DNA of 64,000 nucleotides from Schizochytrium sp. CCTCC M209059 (Eukaryota; Sar; Bigyra; Thraustochytrida; Thraustochytriidae): assembly GCA_000818945.1 (NCBI GenBank), contig KN805372.1, positions 948,820-1,012,819 of the forward strand. The letters are read 5' to 3'. Positions 48,830-57,225 of the stretch are shown here, one piece after another (the first letter of the stretch is position 1; the number at the start of each line of letters is the position of its first letter). The notes beneath the pieces were generated by a model, which was not told where the DNA came from, ran no database searches, and was given only the letters and a program-made list of their open reading frames with translations. Both the position numbers and the translations under genes were made by a program.

Positions 48830-50047
48830 ATGCGCGCGGCGCTGGCTCGACTCGGGCCCGTGCGACAGCAGCTTGCCCGGGAGCAGCGGACCCGCGCGCT
48901 TGCCTCGGCGACTGCGGCGGTGGACCTGCGGCCGCCCCGGAAGAGGTGCGGCAGCATTATGGGCGGCTCCGTCTCGCAGGAGCGCCTTGACAACGTGCAG
49001 GACGAAGTCCTCGCGCGCATCGCAGGCCACACCCGCGACGTCGACGGCGTCCCGGTAGCCTTTGAGCGTGTGCGTACCGTGGTCGGCGAAGATGAAGGAG
49101 GAGCAGAGGTGGTGCACTCCATCGAGTGCCATCGTGTAGACGACAGCAAGGCGACCTCCAATGCCATGACGGCAACGACGAACAGCAAGCCCATCGTCAT
49201 GTTGCATGGCTACGGTGCAGGAAGCCTGCTGTTTGCAAACAACATGGCAAGGATTGCCCAGCGTACAGGGCGCCCCGTAATCGCTGTCGATTGGCTCGGC
49301 TGCGCAGGCTCGGGTCGCCCGCCATGGATTGCCAAGAACGAAAACGAAGCGATCGACTGGTTCATTGAGCCTCTCGAGCGCTGGCGCGAACAACGCGGCA
49401 TCGAAAAGTTCGACGTTGTTGGCCACAGTCTCGGTGCCTACCTTGCGGCGCACTATGCTCTGCGAGGGGGTAGAAACCATATCGACAGAATGGTACTTGC
49501 CAGTCCTTTTGGCCTGCCAGCGCGTCCAGAGGACATCAATGCTCAGCCCCGCTCTTTCTTTTTCCGAACCATCCTTTGGCTCTGGGAGCAAGGCGCAAAC
49601 CCGCACCATCTCATTCGTGGCTCTGGGTTCTACGGACGTAGGCTCGTGGAAGGATTCTTCCAGAATCGATTTGGCTCGCGTACGCTCGGCTTTAAAGGTC
49701 TTGACGAAAACGACGAGGCCACCAACGGTCTCCTCGTCGACTACATGTACCAAATCAGTGCTGCCCCGGCAAGTGGCGAGCATGCACTTTCCACGATTAT
49801 GCATCCCATGGCGTACGCAAAGCGCCCTCTCGTCGACGATTTGCCCAAAATCACCGACATGGACATTATGATCGTCTTTGGAAGCCGTGACTGGATGGCG
49901 CGCGACCTTGGAAGCGCGGAGCATGCGCTCTCGCAGATGAACTCGCCTCGCAACGCCCTTCGCGTCATTCCTGGAACTCATCACGTCTATCTTAACGAGG
50001 TCTTTGATGACGATGTGACTGCCTTTTTCGATGGCGCGAAGCGATAG
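48830..50047 (+). CDS. Alpha/beta hydrolase of the ABHD4/ABHD5 family
   Basis: This family contains lysophospholipase/N-acylethanolamine-releasing ABHD4, lipolysis cofactor ABHD5/CGI-58 and related mitochondrial lipid-remodelling enzymes. From ATG 48830 the product has 405 residues. Visible landmarks are the oxyanion strand PIVMLHGYGAGSLLF, AVDWLGCAGSGRPPW, the nucleophile elbow VVGHSLGAYLAAHYAL with Ser200, the family segment LASPFGLP, the acid strand IMIVFGSRDWM and the catalytic His region GTHHVYLNE near 384. Because Ser is present (CGI-58 has Asn), it should be an active hydrolase. An in-frame ATG at 48959 starts MGGSVSQ, a good N-myristoylation sequence, whereas the longer form has an Arg-rich, presequence-like start. 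Both are possible. Confidence 0.88.
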   Translation: MRAALARLGPVRQQLAREQRTRALASATAAVDLRPPRKRCGSIMGGSVSQERLDNVQDEVLARIAGHTRDVDGVPVAFERVRTVVGEDEGGAEVVHSIECHRVDDSKATSNAMTATTNSKPIVMLHGYGAGSLLFANNMARIAQRTGRPVIAVDWLGCAGSGRPPWIAKNENEAIDWFIEPLERWREQRGIEKFDVVGHSLGAYLAAHYALRGGRNHIDRMVLASPFGLPARPEDINAQPRSFFFRTILWLWEQGANPHHLIRGSGFYGRRLVEGFFQNRFGSRTLGFKGLDENDEATNGLLVDYMYQISAAPASGEHALSTIMHPMAYAKRPLVDDLPKITDMDIMIVFGSRDWMARDLGSAEHALSQMNSPRNALRVIPGTHHVYLNEVFDDDVTAFFDGAKR

Positions 50048-50383
50048 AATCAACGTTTAGGCCCGGCAGCTCTCATTCCTTCCTGCCGTCTTTGCTGCCT
50101 TCTTTTTTGTCCAATAAATCAATTCAATACGTATACGTCTGTTTCTTTGTATGGCTTACTGTCACTCAATTCACAACATATTTTTCTCTTTTTGGAACGA
50201 TCTGCAACAAATGTGTCCTTGTTTCTCTCCCAGTGTCTCTTTGCAAGCATAGCATGTCATCAGAGATGAAACAGGAAATCTAAAAATAAGAATCGAATCA
50301 CACATTGCATAGGCCTACTACTCTCAATCCCTGATCAGGGCCCAAGGGCAAGCTAGGCCTGGTTCCTGCTACGTTGCGTAGTA
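50048..50383. other. Convergent intergenic region
   Basis: 336 bp, AT-rich. CCAATAAATC at about 50111-50120 could be the polyadenylation signal of the hydrolase gene. A TAGGCCTA palindrome occurs at 50310-50317. Confidence 0.55.
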
Positions 50384-51760
50384 TTAGGTCACCGGAAGTG
50401 AAGGATTGCGAAGGTATTGAACGGCCTTGGGGAGGATTTTCACATTGATGCTCTTCGCATTCTTGACAATGGAGCCTGTCATGTCCACCGGGAGTGGAGT
50501 TGATGGCAAAATCTTCATCTCGCGAACGCGATACATTTGGACCAAGGGCAATTTTCCCGCATCGCCCTTTTCGAAGGCCATGGCAGCACGCATCATTTGC
50601 CAGCGAGAGTTGTTGGCATTCATGGCCACGACGGTAGCCTGTCCGTCGCCAAAGCCAGTCTCCGGCGCAAAGCACGAGTCGTTTGCAATCCAGGAGAGCG
50701 TCGTCCAGGTGATCAAGACGAACGGACCAGGAATCTCGAGCCAACTAGGGTGGCCTGCTGCTTCGGAGAGCTCTGCAGTGTCATTGTATCCATGTTTGGT
50801 GGCAAGTTCGAGCCGCTGCTCCTTGGAGAGCTCGCACGGGCGAACGAGCAAACGGGCTTTCACTACTCTGCGCAGCGCAAACAGGGTCAAGAGGGCCAAG
50901 GTTTCCTTGAGCGTCTTGCCGAGAAAGCGCCAGCGGTACTCAGTAAGCTCGTTGTAGTCGCATACAAAGCCGACTGACGTGCACATGACGTCGTAGATGC
51001 GGCGCTTCATGGACGTTTGCTCCTTGTCGCCTTCAGCGAATTCGAGGTCAACAGCAGCCAGGTCAAGATGACTAGTATTGTTGCCGTTGCCGTCACCAGC
51101 AATAAGCTGCGAAATGGCCTCGTAAGCAGTTGCACATTCGGTAGTACGTGCAATGCCGTTCGAGGTTCCCACGGGGATGTGTGCAATACGCAAGGTCTCG
51201 AGAGCCTTGCGTGCGCCGTCCTTGTCCAGATCCATCGAGCCGCCGGTGAGACCGCTGATGATACCATTGATAACCTCGAAAAAGGTCCCGTCTCCGCCCA
51301 TGACAAGAAGGCCACCATCGGGAAAGGCATTCTTGTCACCGCCCTTGTACGCCTTGCCCATGCTTTCGCCGAGCTCAGTTACATGTTCGGTGCTCTTGGT
51401 CATGACCATGTCAACGGTGGCCCCCGCACTTCGAAGCAGAGGATAGGCAACCTTGGCGTACTGCCATTTCCCATTCTTGTTGCCGCTCGTAGGGTTCACG
51501 ATGCAAAACACCTTGCGGCCCTGAACGGCAGACTTTTCGGGGGGCTTGTACAGTCTGACAAGGCGCTCGTCGACCTTTTCAATGATGCGAAAGGGGTCCG
51601 TCAAGAAGAAGAGCACAAACGTAAACAGTCCAAGGAGCAACAGATCCGCAAGCTGGCTGTCAATTTCTACCACGGACCCCCCTAGCCACTCTGGCAGCTC
51701 GACTTCGTACGTCTTGGCGGCGGCAACGATGCCATCATCCACATGATCCACGGAGCTCAT
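50384..51760 (-). CDS. Sphingosine kinase-like lipid kinase
   Basis: The 458-residue enzyme belongs to the diacylglycerol kinase catalytic-domain superfamily, most like sphingosine kinases that make sphingosine-1-phosphate. Motifs are FCIVNPTSGNKNGKWQ (85-100, C1), LLVMGGDGTFFEVINGI (151-167, C2 nucleotide loop), HIPVGTSNGIART (194-206, C3), then the C4-C5-type C-terminal half with PGPFVLITWTTLSWIAND and the DMTGSIVKNAKSINVKI end. A single hydrophobic helix at about 38-54 (LADLLLLGLFTFVLFFL) before the kinase domain implies a membrane anchor, which soluble sphingosine kinases lack. Ceramide kinase or another lipid kinase remains possible. Confidence 0.83.
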   Translation of the reverse strand: MSSVDHVDDGIVAAAKTYEVELPEWLGGSVVEIDSQLADLLLLGLFTFVLFFLTDPFRIIEKVDERLVRLYKPPEKSAVQGRKVFCIVNPTSGNKNGKWQYAKVAYPLLRSAGATVDMVMTKSTEHVTELGESMGKAYKGGDKNAFPDGGLLVMGGDGTFFEVINGIISGLTGGSMDLDKDGARKALETLRIAHIPVGTSNGIARTTECATAYEAISQLIAGDGNGNNTSHLDLAAVDLEFAEGDKEQTSMKRRIYDVMCTSVGFVCDYNELTEYRWRFLGKTLKETLALLTLFALRRVVKARLLVRPCELSKEQRLELATKHGYNDTAELSEAAGHPSWLEIPGPFVLITWTTLSWIANDSCFAPETGFGDGQATVVAMNANNSRWQMMRAAMAFEKGDAGKLPLVQMYRVREMKILPSTPLPVDMTGSIVKNAKSINVKILPKAVQYLRNPSLPVT

Positions 51761-51801
51761 CTCTTCGCGGTCGCAAGCGAGGTGCTCAAACTCTCTCGAT
51801 A

Positions 51802-51832
<31 letters not shown>

Positions 51833-52398
51833 AACTTTGCAAGATTCTCCTCCCCCTCAAGCTGGCGCTAGGGGCGGCAGCACAAACCTGCCTCTCGCGC
51901 TGCGTCCAGCTGCAGAGCTCGCGGATCAAGCTTTGCAGTGGAGATGCCGTGGCGCGCCTAGGCCTAGCGTAGTAGGAGTCATGGTGATGAGAGACGGGTA
52001 GTAAGGAAGATTTTACCGTACCGTGACCTTTCTGATACGGTATTGATAACTTCGTTCGCAATAGCCTAGGCCTAGGCCCTAATTTATTTGGGGGAATTGA
52101 AAAAAATAAAAAGGTATCTAACCTAGGCCTAGGCCTAGGCTAGATAGACCGTGACGTTATGATAATTTATCTAAGATTACGTACCGCTGAGGTACGTTAT
52201 CGCTAGCTTAGCCTCCACTACCGTACAGCGACGGTACGCAATTGGCATGTGGCAGGCGTGGGCGGGCGGGTGGGCAAGCACAGCAAGCGACTACGCAGAC
52301 CCCAAGCGAGGAGGGCTGGGACCCGGTGGCTGCGCGCGGCAGACAGGGCGAGAGCGGCAGGACAAAGAAAAGAGGCTGGAGACAAAGAGGCTGCGAGA
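51761..52398. promoter_or_regulatory. Divergent promoter region with palindromic motif cluster
   Basis: 638 bp between the sphingosine kinase-like gene (minus) and DHODH (plus). It contains four TAGGCCTA palindromes (51959, 52067, 52124, 52130), the last two overlapping, further CCTAGG units, and several TACCGTA/TACGGTA elements (about 52014-52045, 52178-52240). This concentration is unique in the window and suggests regulatory binding sites, though function is inferred only from density. A (CCAG)n run lies at 51811-51833. Confidence 0.4.
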
Positions 52399-53580
52399 AT
52401 GGCCGGCACGATGAGGTTCGCGCGGAACGCGCTGCTAGGCGGCTGGGCGGGCATCGGTTGTGCTGTTGGCTACGGCTACTGGACCCAGGACGAGCGCGTC
52501 TTCAACCAGGTCATCATGCCCATGGTGCACACGTTCACGGACGGAGAGCAGGCGCACCGACTGGGCGTCTTGGCCGCCAAGTACAAGCTGATTCCGCGTC
52601 CCACCAAGAATGAGGGCCTCGACCTGGCGCTCAAGCAATCGTTGTGGGATCTTGAGTTTGTCAATCCAGTGGGCTTGGCAGCAGGCTTTGACAAGAACGC
52701 AGAAGGCGTCGAAGGCATGGCTCGCACTGGATTTGGCTTCGTCGAAATCGGCAGCGTGACTCCAGAGCCACAGCCAGGAAATCCGAAACCGCGCGTCTTT
52801 CGCTTGCCGCAGGACCAGGCTGTCATCAATCGCTACGGCTTTAACAGCGACGGACACGCTGCCGTTAAGGCCAACCTTGAGGCGTACTTGTCTGACGCAT
52901 CGCGCACGCCCTGCGTGCTGGGCATCAATTTGGGCAAGAACAAGACCTCCCCGAGCGCCATTGAGGACTACGGCAAGGGTGTGCGCGAGTTTGCCACCAT
53001 GGCAGACTATCTCGTTGTGAACATCTCAAGCCCTAACACGCCCGGCCTGCGTAATCTGCAGGCCAAGCGTGAGCTCGACGAACTCATTAGCAATGTGGTG
53101 CAGACCCGTGATGAGGTCTGCGCCGGCCGCCGCCGCACCCCTGTTGTGCTCAAGATTGCGCCCGATCTCAGCGAGGAGGACAAGCAGGACATTGCCGATG
53201 TTGTCACTTCGCGAGGTGTGGATGGTCTCATCGTATCCAACACTACAATTGCCAGGCCGGAGACTCTCGTGAGCGACGCGCGTGGCGAAGTTGGAGGCCT
53301 GAGTGGAATGCCCGTCAAGGACAAGTCCACCGCTATTATTCGCGACATGTACCGCCTCACGCAGGGCAAGGTTCCCATCATTGGCGTTGGCGGTATCAGC
53401 ACAGGTATTGACGCTTACGAAAAGCTAAAGGCCGGCGCCTCGCTGGTTCAGTTGTACACTGCGCTCACATATCAGGGTTTCCCGCTCGTGAATCGTCTCA
53501 ATCGCGAACTCAAGGTTCTCATGGAGCGCGACGGCTATCATACGATTGCGGAAGTTGTGGGCAAGGATCACGAAAAGTAG
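52399..53580 (+). CDS. DHODH: Dihydroorotate dehydrogenase, class 2 (mitochondrial)
   Basis: This is the FMN enzyme of the inner mitochondrial membrane that oxidises dihydroorotate to orotate with quinone in pyrimidine synthesis. The 393-residue product starts at ATG 52399 with a short basic leader and one transmembrane helix (ALLGGWAGIGCAVGYGYW), the class 2 arrangement. Conserved blocks are NPVGLAAGFDKNAEGVEGM, GFGFVEIGSVTPEPQPGNPK, NRYGFNSDG, VVNISSPNTPGLRNLQ (active-site Ser region), VLKIAPDLS, IVSNTT and the C-terminal FMN phosphate loop GVGGISTGIDAYEKLKAGAS. Length matches human DHODH (395). Upstream in-frame translation is Arg-rich without a good signal. Confidence 0.96.
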   Translation: MAGTMRFARNALLGGWAGIGCAVGYGYWTQDERVFNQVIMPMVHTFTDGEQAHRLGVLAAKYKLIPRPTKNEGLDLALKQSLWDLEFVNPVGLAAGFDKNAEGVEGMARTGFGFVEIGSVTPEPQPGNPKPRVFRLPQDQAVINRYGFNSDGHAAVKANLEAYLSDASRTPCVLGINLGKNKTSPSAIEDYGKGVREFATMADYLVVNISSPNTPGLRNLQAKRELDELISNVVQTRDEVCAGRRRTPVVLKIAPDLSEEDKQDIADVVTSRGVDGLIVSNTTIARPETLVSDARGEVGGLSGMPVKDKSTAIIRDMYRLTQGKVPIIGVGGISTGIDAYEKLKAGASLVQLYTALTYQGFPLVNRLNRELKVLMERDGYHTIAEVVGKDHEK

Positions 53581-53980
53581 GCCTTTCCTTTTATAAAAAT
53601 AGTACCTTTTCTACGATCAAAGACAACAGAATCGAAAAGAATCCCTTGTATTTTTTGTTGATTACCTTACAGCATTGTGTCATCGGCGATTGAAAACAAC
53701 AGCCATAGCAAAAACGCATTTTTTTTTTCTATTGAACGCTGCGTCTTGTTTTTTGCAGATTTTACACAGATCAGTGCCTCTGAGTGTGTGGCAAAACTCT
53801 CTCTACCTTGCCGGCCACGCTTCGCGCCTGATCTCGGAGTCATCCACGTCGCTGGAGTTTTTTCTTCTTTTCGCTGGCTTTTCGTTTTGAAGACCACTCT
53901 CTCTATCTATCTCTGTGGCCCAGCCGCAAGTTGAAAGCGTGCCAAAGGAATGTTGCGGAGCGCACAGAACTTGAACTATC
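53581..53980. other. Intergenic region
   Basis: 400 bp between same-strand genes. Partly T-rich (53705-53760) with no gene seen. Confidence 0.55.
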
Positions 53981-55182
53981 ATGCTTCTTCGTGCAGGTCT
54001 GCGCGCGGTGGCGCGGCAGGGCCGCGGCAGCAGGCTTGCGACCGCTTCGCAGACGCCCTGGAACCTCGCAGCAGGATCGCGAGTGGCGCCGGTGGCGGCC
54101 GCGAGTGCGTGGACGCCTCATGTACCAAGGCGCTGGCTGGCTACAGACGACAAGGCCGCGTCGCGCGCGGGGGACGAAGAGCAGCAGCAAAGCGTTGCTG
54201 TCGGTGATCGTGCTGGTGCTACTGGTGCTGCTCCCGCTGGGGACGACGATGTGAAAATGAAGGTGGAACAGGATGGTGATGATGAAGAGGATTGGGAGTG
54301 GGTCCCACCCAACAAGAATCGCGCCTCGTCGGAGGACGAAAACCCTTCCGAGGACGGCGAGGACGCCAACGCCGAGGTCGAGGACCGTGATGTCCTCAAT
54401 ATTAAAGTCGACGAGGCCATGGACGCTGCGGTCTGGATGACGCAGAATGAGGACAATGCCGAGGAAGACTATGCCCGACATCGACGGAAGCGTGAGGCAT
54501 CGTGGACGTGGGAGTCAGGCCTTGTTGAGCGAGAGTCCAAGCTGATTCGCACCATTCCTGGAGAGCTCCTTACACTCGAGGAAGTCAAGGCATGCCTTGA
54601 GGCCAACGGCGGGGAGAACATTGTGTCCGTCACAGGCGAGGAATCAGGAATGCGCGAGGACTCTGTGATTGCAACGGGTCGTTCTTCGCAGCACATTCTT
54701 CGTCTCGCCAAGATTTTGCACAAGTCCATGCGCAAGCGCGGCCTCCGCTCTTCGCACGAAAACAAGGTACGTTTTTCTCCATGTCTCTTCTTTATTTAAA
54801 GTTGTTCTTCTCTTTCCTCTTTTGGAATCGATGGACAACGTGCATGACGAAACCGGACTGACTGACTGACTGACTGACTGACTGACAATTACATTACGTG
54901 TGTGGTGTTATGTTTGTGCATGTATGTGTTGCGTGGACGTAGCCTTATGATGCCGACGAGGACTGGGTCGTCCTCGACGCCGGTAGTACTCTAGTCCATG
55001 TGTTCACTCAAGAGGGGCGAGACTACATGAAGCTCGACGATAAGCTCCTTCCTGACCGTCGCGACGAGCAAATGGAAGAACATAAGCAAGACATGTTTGA
55101 ACGAAACACGGAAGATCGTGCGAAACGACGCAGGCGCTCCAAACGCAAGCGCATGCCTTATGACGAGGAGGACGCCATGTGA
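53981..55182 (+). CDS. Mitochondrial ribosome silencing factor (RsfS/MALSU1), two exons
   Basis: RsfS-family proteins bind uL14 on the large ribosomal subunit and block subunit joining; MALSU1 does this in mitochondria. Exon 1 is 53981-54766, intron 54767-54942 (GTACGT...GTAG, 176 nt, phase 0), exon 2 54943-55182; together 341 codons. Residues 1-55 are an Arg/Ala-rich mitochondrial presequence, 60-190 an acidic disordered region, and about 197-310 the RsfS domain: LTLEEVKACLEANGGENIV, VIATGRSSQHILRLAKIL, then DWVVLDAGSTLVHVFTQEGR from exon 2. Without splicing the domain would lose its second half, so the intron is well supported. The intron contains a GACT microsatellite. The basic C-terminal tail is specific to this protein. 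Confidence 0.88.
54767..54942 (+). other. Intron of the RsfS gene
   Basis: The donor GTACGT and acceptor GGACGTAG are in good context; splicing restores the domain in phase 0. A (GACT)n run at about 54858-54887 lies inside. Confidence 0.8.
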
Positions 55183-55285
55183 GACGACACGGCGTCTGCA
55201 AGGCCCAGCCGGAACTGATCTCACTGCAGCTTTACGAGTCACTCACGAGCGTGCACACGCCCGTGGCCATTTCCGGTCGACCAGG

Positions 55286-55907
55286 CTACTTGTCGCTAAC
55301 ATCATCGTAGTTGACAACGAAGAGCTCTGGCTTGCTGTAGTGTGTTACGATGGCCTGCGCCTTTTCTGCGGAAATCCCAAGCGACTCGAGCGTTCGCTGC
55401 GTCTCCTGCGCATTCGCTGCATTGTCAAAGGCGGCCTGGAGCTGCGATGGCGAAATGCGTTTCCGCTCCTCAGCCGTACGCTGCCGCGTTTTGATGGCGT
55501 TGCTGTGCGCCGCAAAGGAGATATGTCACACGAGTAGAACAAATCTGACCGTCAGTAATGATAGTTTTTCCATTTACCTTTGCCGAGTCTTTTCTGTCAA
55601 CGTACCTGAAGTCGATGGCGGCGCTGCCGTCGCCGAACTGGGTCGGGAGACGCTGCTCCTTGACGTCGATCCAGTCGGCCATTTGCGAAAAGGAGCTAAT
55701 CATCTCCTTGTTCTCCGCCTTGATGCGCTCCTCCTGCTCAATGGCGGCCTGCCGCTCAGCCTCACGCCGGCGCTGCTGCTCCTGTCGCCTGCGCTCCGCC
55801 TCGACGTCCTCGCTGAGCGCGCGACGCCATGTCGCGTTGGCCATCTCGGCGCCGCATCCGCGCCACGCGCCCACGGCGCGCCGCGAGAGCGCCGCGGACA
55901 GCAGCAT
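55286..55907 (-). CDS. Small mitochondrial-like protein of unknown function, two exons
   Basis: Exon 1 is 55907-55606, intron 55605-55503 (GTACGT...ACAG, 103 nt), exon 2 55502-55286, giving 172 residues. Splicing joins IDF to SNAIKTRQRTAEERKR in phase and avoids an early stop. The N-terminus (MLLSAALSRRAVGAWRGCGA) is a good mitochondrial presequence; residues 30-70 are a charged helix rich in Arg/Glu/Gln; the C-terminal part has LQAAFDNAANAQETQRTLES and LGISAEKAQAIVTHYSKP, which may be a small helical bundle. I do not recognise the family. It is head to head with PET191/COA5 (375 bp apart) and next to RsfS, so a mitochondrial assembly role is a reasonable inference. Confidence 0.75.
55503..55605 (-). 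other. Intron of the small mitochondrial-like protein gene
   Basis: The donor GTACGT is identical to that of the neighbouring RsfS intron; the acceptor is GCGCACAG. Skipping removal would end the frame at a TGA within exon 2. Confidence 0.7.
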
Positions 55908-56282
55908 CTCGCGAGGCGGGCAGAGCTCCCGCGGCCCGCGCAGCAGCGACAGCGGCAGCGACAGCGACGGCGACAGCGACGGCAGCCGCGGCAGCAGCAG
56001 CAGCAGCAGCAGCAGCAGCGGTGCCGCTGGAGCGAGTTGCGGATTTGAATTCGAGGTCTGCATGCAGCGCCGCCACGAACGAAGTGGCCGCGACCAGATC
56101 GCCAAAGCCCGAGACCGCCAGCCGCTCGCGCGAGGCCGCTCCGCGCGCAGGCGAAGTGCCGGAGGGAGGGAAGTCTTGGCCCGCGCCCTCGGAGCCACGC
56201 CGACGGCGACGAGGCTCTCCGCGCAGAAGGGCAAGAGAAGCGAGCGCGAGGACGAGAAGGAGGAAAAGATCTCGAGGACGAG
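55908..56282. promoter_or_regulatory. Bidirectional promoter region of two mitochondrial genes
   Basis: 375 bp between the head-to-head genes. It contains CAG/AGC and CGACAG repeats (55940-56020). The long minus-strand frame through this region is repeat-derived Leu/Pro-rich translation and is not taken as coding. Confidence 0.4.
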
Positions 56283-56492
56283 ATGGGCGGAGCGTCGCGG
56301 AGCTGCCAGGACGCCGCGGACTCGCTGAAGCGGTGCCTTCGCGAGAGCGACTGCGTGAAGAAGGAGGGGAAGAGCATGAAGGAGTGCGTGAAGCACGTGC
56401 AAGAGTGCGAGTCGCTCAAAAATGCCTACGTGGTCTGCAAGGCGAATCAGCTTAACATGCGCTCTCGGATTCAAGGCCTCAAGGCATCATGA
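56283..56492 (+). CDS. COA5: Cytochrome c oxidase assembly factor PET191/COA5
   Basis: This 69-residue twin CX9C protein of the mitochondrial intermembrane space is required for cytochrome c oxidase assembly. The pattern is C8-x9-C18, C23, C35 and C42-x9-C52, with the family segments ADSLKRCLRESDCV and SMKECVKHV, and LNMRSRIQGLK at the end. The length and cysteine layout match yeast Pet191 and human COA5. It is one of the smallest genes here and easily missed. Import probably uses the Mia40 pathway, as for other CX9C proteins. Confidence 0.92.
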   Translation: MGGASRSCQDAADSLKRCLRESDCVKKEGKSMKECVKHVQECESLKNAYVVCKANQLNMRSRIQGLKAS

Positions 56493-57225
56493 GGTGTCGA
56501 AAGGAGGCCCTCTTTTCCGTACGGATCGTGATATACATACTTGGAATCATCCAGCCCGCACCCCTTTTCCTTGAGACATGCGACTTCTTTGCGCCAAATA
56601 TTGTAGAGTCGCAGCATGGGGGCGATCGATTTAAATTTTACATCGGTCTGCATCATCGGCTCGCACCTTGATTGCAAACGAGACTCGTCGGGAATCACTA
56701 GGTTTTTCGTCGATGCTCTTTTTCATAATAATATAAAGGAAAACAAAAATCCACCTTTCTCTTGCTTATTAACTTTTGCTTTGACTTTTCCGGACTCACC
56801 ATCACGACGATCATGCGCTCTTTCCGAAGTCGTCAAAATCGATCATCTCTCGCACATGAGCAACTTCGTTTTGGTGACGTACCAAAAGGAGCAATCAATT
56901 TCTCCTCTGTCTCATTCTTGCCTCTCAACGCACGCCCCAAGCACCTTTTTGTCTAGTTTACCTGACTCGGACTTGACCACGGAACAATGCCTTGACCGCG
57001 CACAGCGTCCATCTGCGAAGTTCAACTTGCGCACAGCAAATTAAAAAAAAAGAAAAAGAGGAGAAAAAAGCTTGAGAGGGCTGGCCGGGCGCGCGACGCG
57101 GTCTCCGCGCCCGGCGTCAGGGCGAGCTCCTCACATCTGCCAGCCACCCTGATCGAGCTGGGCTGGCCAACTTGTCCGTCTCTTTGTCTTGTCTGTCAGG
57201 CAGGCAGCACGCTGTGCAACCAACC
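56493..57225. other. Intergenic region upstream of MscS gene
   Basis: 733 bp. Open frames here are short and lack motifs. An A-rich run at 57044-57070 precedes the presumed promoter. No gene is supported. Confidence 0.5.

Noticed and set aside
55908..56474. Long minus-strand N-terminal extension of the small mitochondrial protein
   Set aside because: It overlaps PET191/COA5 in antisense and is Leu/Arg-rich repeat translation; the ATG at 55907 gives a clean presequence.
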